Origin: a virus
Strand: one strand, 5' to 3'
Length of the DNA stretch: 29,726 nucleotides
IMG/VR virus record: IMGVR_UViG_3300035662_000120
Coordinates: 1-29,726 of that record
Shown here: one piece after another, positions 20,639-28,794 of the stretch
How positions within the stretch are numbered: position 1 is the stretch's first letter
Layout: every line of letters begins with the position of its first letter
The notes under the pieces: generated by a model
The model's database searches: none
Told to the model about the DNA's origin: nothing
Seen by the model: only the letters and a program-made list of their open reading frames with translations
Position numbers and translations under genes: made by a program

Positions 20639-21946
20639 TCACTTAAAAAAATCGCCGACATTTGATTTAGGTGCTTCGCCAGCTTTACCGCGCGGCATAG
20701 TTTGCGCTGTAGGAGCACCACCGCCAAGTAATTTCTTTAACACATCTATAGAGGCGTAACCTTGACTTAATGCTTTAACGCTATCTGGATTAAGCAGAGC
20801 TTGGTCGAGTTTTTCCGATTCTTTAACAGCGTCCATCTGCGTGACGCCCATTTCAAGACCTTTACGAAGCTGCGCTTTAAGAACCGTAGACGCTGTGCGA
20901 AGCGCTGCCAAACGCGCGTTTACTTCGGAATCGCTTAGATTGCCTAATGCTTGGCCGGTCGGACTTTTACGAAACGCAGCTTTCCAATTTTCGGATGTTG
21001 TCGCGCCTGCGCGGGGTATGCCGCCTGCTTCAGCAAGACCCGTTAATTGTTCATCAATAACACTTAAATTGTCACCTATATCCATACGCGCTGACACTTT
21101 TTCGCGGATCGGCCCTGGTGGTAATTGTTTAAGCTGTTCGTCGCGCATAAGTTGTTTTTGAATAATAGGATCAATTTGTTGCTGGCCCATGTCCGTAACT
21201 AAACGACCCATATTATTAACGCCTCTTTGAGGCGATAACGCATTAGTAGGCGGCAGATATTGTGGTTCTGTAGCTATTGGTGGTTCGCCAAATCGACCCG
21301 TAGGCGTAACAAGAACGTCTCCTGTTTTCATCCCAGATATAGGTTTACGCGCTTGTAGTCGTTCTTCCGGCGTTTCCATAAACCCTTCAAGAGCTTTCAT
21401 ATCTGGTTGAGCGCCAAGACGTTTTTGCGCGTATGGCGGAAGCTCTTGATATATCTCAGCATACCGAGCAGACATCGTTTCAGGATCACGCGCCATGACC
21501 GCGGGAGTGATAAGACGTTGAGCCAGTTTAACATCTTCGGCGGTTGCTTCAGAAGTAGCTTTACGTCCTTCTCCAACTGCCTTTTGTCTTTTATAAGGTT
21601 GTAATTCTTCCTCGCGGCGTTCCGAACCGCGCAATGCAGCTTCTCTCGCTTGTTCGGCATACATGCCTGAGTAAGGCGTCATAAATTTAGCAAACGTGGT
21701 GGGACTTCTTTGAGCTAATCCAGCAAGTGTAGTCCGCGCAAAAGGATCCATTCCTGGCTGCGAATAATACTGGCGAACCATTTCATCTTCGCGCCGAGCG
21801 CGCTCATATTCTTCCAATTGCTGTTGCGCTAATTGTTGTTGTGTAGCGCGCGCGCCCATCATCTGGTATTGCGCCAGCATGTTCGTAAAGTCAGTGGGCG
21901 TATTCGCTAGGGCGTTGCGAGAGGCAATTGTATAATCAATCGGCAT
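20639..21946 (-). CDS. Ejection-type structural protein, 435 aa
   Basis: Helical, Gln-rich and charged: QMMGARATQQQLAQQQLEEY near the N-terminus, EERLQARKPISGMKTGDV in the middle, and helices SEVNARLAALRTASTVLKAQ and KESEKLDQALLN near the C-terminus. It lies between the gp7-like and the 898-aa proteins, the place of P22 gp20, and has the composition of internal virion proteins. No catalytic motif is seen. It ends six bases before the next gene's start. Confidence 0.75.
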   Translation of the reverse strand: MPIDYTIASRNALANTPTDFTNMLAQYQMMGARATQQQLAQQQLEEYERARREDEMVRQYYSQPGMDPFARTTLAGLAQRSPTTFAKFMTPYSGMYAEQAREAALRGSERREEELQPYKRQKAVGEGRKATSEATAEDVKLAQRLITPAVMARDPETMSARYAEIYQELPPYAQKRLGAQPDMKALEGFMETPEERLQARKPISGMKTGDVLVTPTGRFGEPPIATEPQYLPPTNALSPQRGVNNMGRLVTDMGQQQIDPIIQKQLMRDEQLKQLPPGPIREKVSARMDIGDNLSVIDEQLTGLAEAGGIPRAGATTSENWKAAFRKSPTGQALGNLSDSEVNARLAALRTASTVLKAQLRKGLEMGVTQMDAVKESEKLDQALLNPDSVKALSQGYASIDVLKKLLGGGAPTAQTMPRGKAGEAPKSNVGDFFK

Positions 21947-21951
21947 TTAAA

Positions 21952-23205
21952 TCACCCTACCCTTGGCGCGCCAAATGTTGGCACGCCCATAAATCCGGGG
22001 CTGTATCCTGGCGCATACGTCGGCCCTCCGCTCAAGTAACCTACCTGCGACGGAGCGTATATAGAAGATCTACCTTGAGGCGCAAAACGATCCGCCATGC
22101 CATATGCCATCATAGCGTTAACTGGCGTGTTAAGCGCGCTCTGAAGCGCTGACGCGCCGCCCATGTAACCTGAAGCGCGGGCAGACGCTGCGTTCTCCAT
22201 GCCGGTCGCATACGGATTAGCTGCCGCTAAAGCCGTCATTTGAGGGCTTGCAAGCCCTGTATACGCGCCTGCTATTGTGCCGCCAGCATTAGAAGCTAGA
22301 TTACCGAGATTAGCTCCAGCCGTCGTTGCAGCCTGTCCTAAATTAGCGCCGGTGCTAAATGCACCTTGAGCGATGTTGCCGCCTGTAGTCAGCGCGGCTT
22401 GGCCGAGGTTAGCGCCGGTCGTAAATCTATTACCGGCTAATTGATTGCCTGTAGTTCCTGCAAGTTGGGATACTGTCCCCGCCGCGCCTGCGCCTGTGCC
22501 AGCAATATTTTGCAGCCCTTGGGTAACAGCTAACCGATTAGCCATAAAACGATTATAAGCATTGCCATATTCTTGACTTGCTAAACCTTGACCAAAACGC
22601 TCGGCTGCTTTTAATGCGCCGCCTGACCCCGCTGTGCCGCCAGCGCGAGCCATATTGAGCATAGATTGTTGACCCTGTTGTTTAAGAAATTCATACGCAG
22701 GGTCTAATTGAAGTTGTTCATACGTAGGCTGTTGTGTATATTCGCCGCCCTGTCCATACAGTGCTGATAGACGATTAATTGCGCCTGCGCCCGTGGTCGT
22801 ATAAGGCTCTTGAGCTGCTACGCCTTGGCCGTAAAATTGGCGGGCTATATCTTCGCCCTGTTGGGCTTGGCCTAAAATATCTGCGCGGCCACGGCCATAA
22901 TAATCTGTTAGCGCCCCAGCGCCTCTACCATAATAGTCCTCTAAATCCTGTCGGCCTTTGCCATAAAACTCTCTTACGTCGCCAGTGCCTTTATCATAAA
23001 ATTCACGGCTTGCCGCTGCGCCTTTCTCGGCCATCTGGCGCGCTTGCTCAAGCGCTTGTTGTTGAGCGATATAACCCAACATGCCACCCGTTTGAGCGGC
23101 CTGCGCCTGTGTGCCTGCCGCACGCTGTGAAGCCGCATAGCCAGCCCCGCTACTGAGCGCGCTTGCTGCGGTGCTTCCTAAAAGGGCTAGTGTGAACGGA
23201 TCCAT
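21952..23205 (-). CDS. gp7-like DNA-transfer (ejection) protein with 11-residue repeats
   Basis: A 417-residue protein. The N-terminus is Ala/Gly-rich and hydrophobic. Residues 67-110 are four 11-residue repeats of the type [RE][ED][FY]YGKGRxDL. The centre has the conserved block LQLDPAYEFLKQQGQQSM (about 165-182) and a GSGGALKAAERFGQGLASQE region, as in P22 gp7-type DNA-transfer proteins. Residues 253-318 form a second array of six 11-residue Gly/Ala/Asn/Leu repeats (GANLGQAATTA type). It probably forms part of the conduit for genome ejection. It precedes the other two ejection-type genes. Confidence 0.85.
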   Translation of the reverse strand: MDPFTLALLGSTAASALSSGAGYAASQRAAGTQAQAAQTGGMLGYIAQQQALEQARQMAEKGAAASREFYDKGTGDVREFYGKGRQDLEDYYGRGAGALTDYYGRGRADILGQAQQGEDIARQFYGQGVAAQEPYTTTGAGAINRLSALYGQGGEYTQQPTYEQLQLDPAYEFLKQQGQQSMLNMARAGGTAGSGGALKAAERFGQGLASQEYGNAYNRFMANRLAVTQGLQNIAGTGAGAAGTVSQLAGTTGNQLAGNRFTTGANLGQAALTTGGNIAQGAFSTGANLGQAATTAGANLGNLASNAGGTIAGAYTGLASPQMTALAAANPYATGMENAASARASGYMGGASALQSALNTPVNAMMAYGMADRFAPQGRSSIYAPSQVGYLSGGPTYAPGYSPGFMGVPTFGAPRVG

Positions 23206-23219
23206 AATGCCTCTTTATA

Positions 23220-23486
23220 TCATGAGTTACTTAAAAATCTAACTGTTGGTGCCTGTGCAACGCCAACGACCTCATTACGGAATGACTCAGTTGCCGCTGC
23301 GCCCTGACGGACTTCTTTGGCGACTTCAATCTGAAGCATAGGTAGCGCCGCCACAGCGCAAACCCACTCGTCTACTTCTTTGCCCGTGTTGGGGTTTGTG
23401 CCCCGTAACAATGTGAACCACGCGCATTTTAACTGCACGCAGTCTTTCTTAATCAAAGGGCAAAAAGTTCCGTTTTTCAGTTCCAT
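23220..23486 (-). CDS. Cys-motif phage protein of unknown function, 88 aa
   Basis: The N-terminal half has CPLIKKDCVQLKCAWF (C9, C16, C21) and then RGTNPNTGKEVDEWVCAVA (C43), a four-cysteine pattern that could bind zinc or an iron-sulphur cluster. The second half is a helix (LQIEVAKEVRQGAAATESF). I recall this sequence type as a conserved hypothetical protein between tail genes of podoviruses; its function is unknown to me. It sits between the tail fibre and the gp7-like gene, with only 1 and 14 bases to the neighbours. Confidence 0.8.
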   Translation of the reverse strand: MELKNGTFCPLIKKDCVQLKCAWFTLLRGTNPNTGKEVDEWVCAVAALPMLQIEVAKEVRQGAAATESFRNEVVGVAQAPTVRFLSNS

Positions 23487-23487
23487 G

Positions 23488-24648
23488 TTAATTCTTCGTT
23501 GCGATGATTACGTCTACATACTGAACAGCAAGATTAATACTTGGTGCGCTGAAGCCGTGAGCGTGGCCACCCCCGCCGCCCGTATTGGAGATAGAAGTGG
23601 ATGCGCTAAGACTGGCATATCCAGTGCCTGTGGTGCCTGTCTGATTACCAGTATATGAAGCGCCAACAGCAAGACCACCTGAACCACCAGCGACAATAAC
23701 GCCGCCGAATGTATGAGTATGTCCGCTGTCTGATACCGATGTAGACGCGCTATGGTTATGTGAAGGTATATCAGCGGTCGTCAGTGTATAGCTGGCAACA
23801 GTGCCAGTGACAGCTTGAGACGCAAAAGCCGTTGTGAAAGCTACCGAACCGCCTGACGACGCTGCGCCAGATACGACGCGGAGCGCTTTGTTGTCGTGCG
23901 TGGTTGATTTCGTCCAGCCTGTCGGAGCGGTCGTTTGAGCAAACAACATCGCCGTGCCGGACGGTATATTCGCCCATGCGCCGGTAAAGCTAGTCGCCGT
24001 AACAGATCCAGTAAAGGTAGATCCGCTAGAGTTAATAGTAAGCCGCGTTCCGGCGTTAGTCTTAACCGTAAAATTACGGTCGTCGCTTACATCAAATATA
24101 GAGTCTGTAGAATCCGCTGACATGACTGTGCGAGACACGCCGCCAGATGTCGAGATCTGAATAGCGCCGCCAGCTACGTCAATAGCGTTTGCGGGTGTTG
24201 CGGTGCCAATACCTACCTGACCTGTCGTGTCAACAACAAATGGCGATGAGTCAGGATCGGCTGAATCTTGCACTCTGATAGCCGCGCCTGCGCCCGTTTG
24301 CGTAACGAGAAGCGCTGGGCCGGAGGTATTGGCCGAGATCGTGACGTTACTGGAAAAGACCGGCGACAACGCCGTCGATGGCGCGGCGATATTATCGACC
24401 GTCCAAATCTCAGTGCCTTCGGAGTTTGTCAGTTTAAATTTATAGTTAGCCGACGACAACCAAATATTAGCTTCGCCACGCGAATCCAACACAATAGGAT
24501 TGCTGTTCGCCGTCGCTGCGGTTGAGTCCGTGTAGGTCGCCTGCGGCGTGGTCGTGCCAGCTTCATAAGTATAGAGAAAACCGCCTGCCAGCGGTATGCC
24601 TGCGGCGTCAATAAACTGAGCTTTAGCGGTGGGCGATACAACAGCCAT
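23488..24648 (-). CDS. Tail fibre with His-rich (HxH) receptor-binding tip
   Basis: A 386-residue fibre. The N-terminal anchor (about 1-90) has the common fibre/spike head pattern QFIDAAGIPLAGGFLYTYEA, then PQATYTDSTAATANSNPIVL and a GEANIWLSSANY block. The middle is a beta-rich shaft with GQVGIGTATP and NFTVKTNAGTRLTI repeats. The tip has the collar-like segment APTGWTKS and three H-x-H motifs (H297/H299, H310/H312, H362/H364) in Gly/Ser/Thr-rich sequence, as in T4 gp37-type needles where such histidines hold iron in a trimer. It probably determines host adsorption. Confidence 0.9.
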   Translation of the reverse strand: MAVVSPTAKAQFIDAAGIPLAGGFLYTYEAGTTTPQATYTDSTAATANSNPIVLDSRGEANIWLSSANYKFKLTNSEGTEIWTVDNIAAPSTALSPVFSSNVTISANTSGPALLVTQTGAGAAIRVQDSADPDSSPFVVDTTGQVGIGTATPANAIDVAGGAIQISTSGGVSRTVMSADSTDSIFDVSDDRNFTVKTNAGTRLTINSSGSTFTGSVTATSFTGAWANIPSGTAMLFAQTTAPTGWTKSTTHDNKALRVVSGAASSGGSVAFTTAFASQAVTGTVASYTLTTADIPSHNHSASTSVSDSGHTHTFGGVIVAGGSGGLAVGASYTGNQTGTTGTGYASLSASTSISNTGGGGGHAHGFSAPSINLAVQYVDVIIATKN

Positions 24649-25257
24649 TTAGACACCTACACAACTTGTAACGGTCAGGATGACCGAAGGAATAGCGGGA
24701 ACTGGACTAGAGGCAGCCACATACGGAATTGAGACATTTAAATTGCTAGAGGAATAGACCAGCTCAAAATAATCGCCTGTCTGAAGGTTTAGCACGAAAT
24801 TCCATGCGGCGACAATCGCGTCGTTAGATCCGCCGGTTAATGTCACTTCTGTCGCCGAATCATCTACATTGATACCGTTTATTCGAGGCCATATATAAAC
24901 GCGCTTAGTGCCGCCTGCCGTATTATGTATTTGCGCGGAAAACTGAAAATTATATGTAGCTGTATTGTCTACATAAACGCGAGACGTTGGTGTGCCGATA
25001 TAAACACCATAAGTCAAATCGGATCCGTCGGCGCGGGTATAAGTGTTGTTGAAGGTTATTGCATACGCTGTGTTAATGACAGCGGGCGTAAACGTCGCCG
25101 TGCTATAAAATGACCCATATCGGCGACCAGCTTCGAGAGCTTGGTAAGTATTAAAGAACCAACGATACCACGGGCGGTTAACAAACCCCGTAGCGTCATC
25201 GTTCATCTTAACGCGAGCTGCGGGGATCTGTGTGTTATTATCGACCAGATTAGGCAT
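24649..25257 (-). CDS. Virion tail protein with jelly-roll-like beta domain, 202 aa
   Basis: The start (PNLVDNNTQIPAARVKMND, then RPWYRWFFNTYQALE) looks like a virion attachment segment. Residues about 45-180 are regular beta strands with the alternation of a C1q/TNF-like jelly roll (GSFYSTATFTPAVINTAYAI, FQFSAQIHNTAGGTKRVYIW and NFVLNLQTGDYFELVY). It may be a tail-tip or decoration component or a second adsorption protein. It overlaps the gp10-like gene by 8 bases and precedes the fibre. Confidence 0.75.
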   Translation of the reverse strand: MPNLVDNNTQIPAARVKMNDDATGFVNRPWYRWFFNTYQALEAGRRYGSFYSTATFTPAVINTAYAITFNNTYTRADGSDLTYGVYIGTPTSRVYVDNTATYNFQFSAQIHNTAGGTKRVYIWPRINGINVDDSATEVTLTGGSNDAIVAAWNFVLNLQTGDYFELVYSSSNLNVSIPYVAASSPVPAIPSVILTVTSCVGV

Positions 25258-27031
25258 TGGTCGGACTCGCGTGCAACTCAGCCCCCATAATGGCGATCTG
25301 GACAGGATCAGTGCCTGATATCTCGTAGACTCTATCGCGGAGTTTCATTGTCATGCCAAGCCGCCGCCAGATTGTGCGGTAGCCCGTCTGACCGATCTTA
25401 CCCATAGATTTCCAGTGCTCATTAGACCATGTATGCCCGCCATCATCCGACCAGCGTAGCATAACCTGCGGATCCGCGCCGACGGTTAAATTATACTGAG
25501 CATAATCGCGGATCTTTAAAGCAGACCCAGCGCGGTCAAGAATGAAATCGTTAGCGCGATCATAAATGTAAATAATAGCATTGACTTCCTCTTGGCTGTA
25601 GCCAGACAAGCCAACACCGGCCTGACAGTCGAGCTGAAGACTATGTTGCGTCGAGCGGTTTAGATTGTTCTGGCCTGTAGGCAGAGCGCGCCATGATCGT
25701 AGCCATTTCTGCGTTGTGCCTGCTTCTGAATAGATTGTTGGGTCATATGCAAAGATTTCGCCTGTGCGGTAGTCGCCGATGACGATCTCATTGTTGAAGT
25801 TCATCTGACAATTCCCGCGTGTGCGGGTAAAGTCATTATTTTCCCAGCCAGCGCGCTCATGCCAAGCGCCTGTCGCTACGTCATAAACCCATGTCGTGTT
25901 AGCGTTAGGAAAGTTAAGAACATAGAAGCTATGGCCGTCCTGTTGATAGGTGTAGCCCACAGCGTCAGATAACGTCGAATATTGTTGAATCTGCCATTCG
26001 ACCGCATGAGTCGAAACGCGCTCGCCTGAGTAACCTTTAGAACGGTAGACGATACCATTACCGCGCGCGTCAGCGCCGAGCCAGAATAGGCCGTTGTCGA
26101 GCTTGGCGACTGAATAAGCCGCAAGACAACCTATTTCGTTAAATGCGCCTTGGATACGCGCTAACGGAAAATCGGGCAAACCGGCGTCATACCAGACTTC
26201 GACTGAGTTTGTTCCAAATAGCCATACTTCGCGATGGTCTACGATTAGCGTAACAAGATTATCGGGAGAGCCTTCCGCGCTGGCAAAATAGAGCGGGTCA
26301 ACCGTTGTGGTGTTTGAATCCAAAACCCAAAAGATCTGGCTGTCTGGCTGGTTATACACAAACCAACCGTCAAGAAAGCCACAACCAACAGCGCCTGCGA
26401 AGGGTGAAGTAAGTTGCGTCAGGAAAGGCGTAAAGGTCAGCGTGACGCCAGTATTGGTAGCCGTAGCTGCGGCAGACAACACGAATGTCGTGGGGTTGGT
26501 TACGCTGGCTACCGTTGCGCCGGTTGGGATACCTGTGCCGGACACTGGCTGACCAGGGTAAAGATATGTTGTATCGCCGCCCGATACGGTCGTGCTTGCG
26601 TTCGTGGTATTAAAGGGCAGCTCTTGATAGGTGCTATTATAAATGTAGCCGTTCGTTCCGGCGGCAATAAACATCTGCCGACCATTGTCGGTCATGTTGA
26701 CTTGACTTGATCCTGAGACGGTTCCTATTGCGGTATAATTCCAATCAGAATCAATACGGTAGAGCGTTGTCGCCGATACAGCGTATCCATAAGCTGTAGT
26801 TGCTGATTCGCCAGGAGCCGGATCTATGGTGTCGCTTGTAAACGTCCACAACCCGCGAACTGGCCCTGCGCCTAACGTCTGAAGAAACCGCAGTCCTGGC
26901 GCGCGTTGTAGCCACGCAGGCTGCTTACCGCCTTCAGGCACAACTTCAGGAAAAAGATTAATCATGCGATTGTCAGCCGCATTTGGACTGCGGGTGACAT
27001 AACTAGAGCCAAGAATAGGCGTTGCGACCAT
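25250..27031 (-). CDS. gp10-like packaged-DNA stabilisation protein (tail hub)
   Basis: A 593-residue homologue of P22 gp10, which closes the portal channel after packaging and carries the tail. The N-terminus VTRSPNAADNRMINLFPEVV is typical, as are KQPAWLQRAPGLRFL, the beta-rich repeats (QMFIAAGTNGYIYN, then PDNLVTLIVDHREVWLFGTN) and SGERVSTHAVEWQIQQY. An extra beta segment of about 60 residues (141-202), with YPGQPVSGTGIPTGATVASV, looks like an inserted small domain. It shares one base with the gp4-like stop region and overlaps the next gene by 8 bases. Confidence 0.93.
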   Translation of the reverse strand: MVATPILGSSYVTRSPNAADNRMINLFPEVVPEGGKQPAWLQRAPGLRFLQTLGAGPVRGLWTFTSDTIDPAPGESATTAYGYAVSATTLYRIDSDWNYTAIGTVSGSSQVNMTDNGRQMFIAAGTNGYIYNSTYQELPFNTTNASTTVSGGDTTYLYPGQPVSGTGIPTGATVASVTNPTTFVLSAAATATNTGVTLTFTPFLTQLTSPFAGAVGCGFLDGWFVYNQPDSQIFWVLDSNTTTVDPLYFASAEGSPDNLVTLIVDHREVWLFGTNSVEVWYDAGLPDFPLARIQGAFNEIGCLAAYSVAKLDNGLFWLGADARGNGIVYRSKGYSGERVSTHAVEWQIQQYSTLSDAVGYTYQQDGHSFYVLNFPNANTTWVYDVATGAWHERAGWENNDFTRTRGNCQMNFNNEIVIGDYRTGEIFAYDPTIYSEAGTTQKWLRSWRALPTGQNNLNRSTQHSLQLDCQAGVGLSGYSQEEVNAIIYIYDRANDFILDRAGSALKIRDYAQYNLTVGADPQVMLRWSDDGGHTWSNEHWKSMGKIGQTGYRTIWRRLGMTMKLRDRVYEISGTDPVQIAIMGAELHASPTNA

Positions 27032-27747
27032 CAGTAGTTGCCCGCATAGATGTTATAGCGCTGACGTGTGCCGACAATGCTGTAAGGCAGAGCCATGATG
27101 TCGTCAGGGTTATTGATGCGCTTCAGATTGCGCTTGCTATACATGGCGATCCGGCTGACCGTAGGCGATGGCTCGACGCCAAACTCAGGGGCCAGCTCGC
27201 AAGCCAGATTGTAGCGGAACGCCCGCAGATACCCAGGCGGGAAAAGGATCGCCGTTGCTAGATTAGCAGGCTGCGATAGCTTTTCTACTGAAATGAAATG
27301 CCATTCTAACAGTCTTAAAGGGACTGGATAGATGACCATATCAATGTTTGGATAGGTCATATTGGTGAATATGACCTGTGGGTAAGTAGACGTTACGGTC
27401 TTAACCGCAATGCCGTCATACTGTTGCTGATTGATAAATTTAATGCCGTAAGAGACGTTAGTCTGTGGATCGCGGAAGTAAGTCGCGTCATCCAGCAATA
27501 CAGGACGTAAACCCACAAAGTCGCCGGTCGGCCCCAGCGTGCGGTTGCGCTCGCCTGACGGCCAATTGAATACTTGATCTTGAGTTGAGAACACCGACAG
27601 TCGTTCGGTATTCCAACTGTCGATCATTTGATTTAGAGCAAATAGCGCGTCATTCGCTGTCTCTGACGAGGGCGTTTCGCCTTCGGCTAACACTCCGAGG
27701 AGCCTCAACGCCCCCACTATCTGATCGTAGCAACTGTATGTCGTCAT
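27031..27747 (-). CDS. gp4-like tail accessory factor (head completion)
   Basis: A 238-residue protein of the P22 gp4 type: helical N-terminus (IVGALRLLGVLAEGETPSSE, then ALNQMIDSWNTERLSVFSTQ), FNWPSGERNRTLGPTGDF, and a C-terminal part with FPPGYLRAFRYNLACELAPE. It binds under the portal and forms the platform for gp10. The first 98 bases overlap the upstream 67-aa gene, and its end shares one base with the gp10-like start. The start at 27747 fits the family N-terminus. Confidence 0.92.
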   Translation of the reverse strand: MTTYSCYDQIVGALRLLGVLAEGETPSSETANDALFALNQMIDSWNTERLSVFSTQDQVFNWPSGERNRTLGPTGDFVGLRPVLLDDATYFRDPQTNVSYGIKFINQQQYDGIAVKTVTSTYPQVIFTNMTYPNIDMVIYPVPLRLLEWHFISVEKLSQPANLATAILFPPGYLRAFRYNLACELAPEFGVEPSPTVSRIAMYSKRNLKRINNPDDIMALPYSIVGTRQRYNIYAGNY

Positions 27748-27853
27748 CAGGGTCGAACCTCTCCCAGCCGTTCTCTATATCGGCTTCGGCCTCTAGGTCG
27801 AGACACGCCACTTTAACCCCATGTTCAGGGTGTTTCAAATAAATAACAGCCAT
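27650..27853 (-). CDS. Small conserved head-region protein, 67 aa
   Basis: The first 38 residues (MAVIYLKHPEHGVKVACLDL, then EAEADIENGWERFDPDD) match small proteins I recall between capsid and gp4-like genes in podoviruses. The rest is charged and overlaps gp4 in another frame by 98 bases, so it is less constrained. Function unknown; perhaps an assembly or accessory protein. It is the first gene after the terminator at 27866-27893. Confidence 0.7.
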   Translation of the reverse strand: MAVIYLKHPEHGVKVACLDLEAEADIENGWERFDPDDDIQLLRSDSGGVEAPRSVSRRRNALVRDSE

Positions 27854-27865
27854 TTGTTACTTTCT

Positions 27866-27893
27866 ATAAAAATACAGCGGCCCGTAGGCCGCT
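27866..27893 (-). terminator. Rho-independent terminator with UACG tetraloop
   Basis: On the minus strand AGCGGCC pairs with GGCCGCT around the loop TACG and is followed by GTATTTTTA. A 7-bp perfect stem, a stable tetraloop and a T-run make this a good terminator. It lies just after the head-fibre-like gene. Confidence 0.75.
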
Positions 27894-27898
27894 ATATG

Positions 27899-28246
27899 TT
27901 ACGCGACTACAGGAAATTCCCATTTGCCGCCTACTGACGTGAACAACTTGCCCGCGCCAGTAGCGTTAGTCGTTGTTGCCAACGACCCCGCAGGAGCAGT
28001 TGTGGTAGTCGTTCCAGCCGTAATAGCGGTAGTCAGGAAATACAAACCCGCCGTTGCGTTAGCAACAACAGGGCCTGTAGTAGCCGTTGACGTGAACGTG
28101 CCTGAGACAGTAGCTGTCGTCAGAGTCGCGCCGGTAATCGTAGGAGCCGAGAGAGTGCCTCCGCTGATCGTCGCGCCCGTAATGGTTGTGCCACTTACGA
28201 GTTCGGGATCAGAAAAGGCAACACCTACAGGTTTTGTGTTTGGCAT
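27899..28246 (-). CDS. Head-fibre or decoration-like protein with beta repeats, 115 aa
   Basis: Residues about 20-55 are short Gly/Thr/Ser/Ala repeats of five to six residues (TITGATISGGTLSAPTITGA), typical of trimeric beta-helical stems in phage head fibres. The C-terminal part (AGLYFLTTAITAGT, then GAGKLFTSVGGKWEFPVV) looks like a small folded tip. The gene lies between two terminators and next to another decoration-like gene, so a high-copy capsid surface protein is likely. AAAGG precedes the ATG. Confidence 0.75.
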   Translation of the reverse strand: MPNTKPVGVAFSDPELVSGTTITGATISGGTLSAPTITGATLTTATVSGTFTSTATTGPVVANATAGLYFLTTAITAGTTTTTAPAGSLATTTNATGAGKLFTSVGGKWEFPVVA

Positions 28247-28261
28247 TGCCTTTATCCTTTA

Positions 28262-28741
28262 TTAAGAGATCCGATACAGCGCCCAAGTGCCGACGCCGGT
28301 TTTACGGGCGCGGTAAGCTTGTGTCGTGCCAGCCGTAGCAGCAATCGTCATCAGACCCTGACTGCCGGAGGTGCCAATTGACCAGCCGGTGTTTGTCGTG
28401 ATCGTGATAACGCCAGAGCTTGAGCCGTCTACGTTGATTACGGAGAAGTCAAAAGATGCGCCGACTTTAACAGCCGAGGGAAGCGCAGCTTCGAGATCAG
28501 CAACCGTAGGAAGCGTATAAGCCGCAGCGCTGGTTCCTGGCGAGCCAAGCAAAATGCCGTTAAGCACTTGAGCGGCGGTCAGGGTAGCCGTAACCGTAGC
28601 GGTTGCAGGCGCAGGGGTTGCAAAAAAATCGGTTTCAGCAAGATTGCCGTCACCGAACTGATAGCCGCCGCTGCCATTTGGAATAGCACCGTAAGGGCCA
28701 AACGTCTCAAGCGGATAAGCCGCATTTGCAGTCGTAGTCAT
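28262..28741 (-). CDS. Capsid decoration-like beta protein, 159 aa
   Basis: After a Gly/Tyr/Ala-rich start (residues 1-45), the protein follows a pattern frequent in virion surface proteins: LTAAQVLNGILLGSPG, AAAYTLPTVADLEAALPS, ASFDFSVINVDG, ITITTNTGWSIG and ending GVGTWALYRIS. It is probably a capsid decoration or fibre-tip protein with a beta-sandwich fold. GGAG precedes the ATG by about 10 bases. It lies directly after the coat gene, separated by a terminator. Confidence 0.75.
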   Translation of the reverse strand: MTTTANAAYPLETFGPYGAIPNGSGGYQFGDGNLAETDFFATPAPATATVTATLTAAQVLNGILLGSPGTSAAAYTLPTVADLEAALPSAVKVGASFDFSVINVDGSSSGVITITTNTGWSIGTSGSQGLMTIAATAGTTQAYRARKTGVGTWALYRIS

Positions 28742-28763
28742 GGATTAAACTCCAAAAGAGATA

Positions 28764-28790
28764 GAAAAGGGCGGCTCCGTAGAGCCACCG
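28764..28790 (-). terminator. Terminator or attenuator after the coat gene, UACG tetraloop
   Basis: On the minus strand GGTGGCTC pairs with GAGCCGCC (one T-G pair) around the loop TACG and is followed by C and TTTTCT. It lies four bases downstream of the coat gene stop. The downstream late genes must be read by leakage or by their own promoter, so partial termination is likely. Confidence 0.65.
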
Positions 28791-28794
28791 CTTA

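Noticed and set aside
22779-23156. 125-residue plus-strand frame with Leu/Arg repeats
   Set aside because: Antisense of the repeat array in the gp7-like gene; its repetitive look comes from the 33-bp coding periodicity.
27924-28265. 113-residue plus-strand frame rich in Val/Ala/Pro
   Set aside because: Antisense of the repetitive head-fibre-like gene; the composition is the mirror of Gly/Thr/Ala codons.
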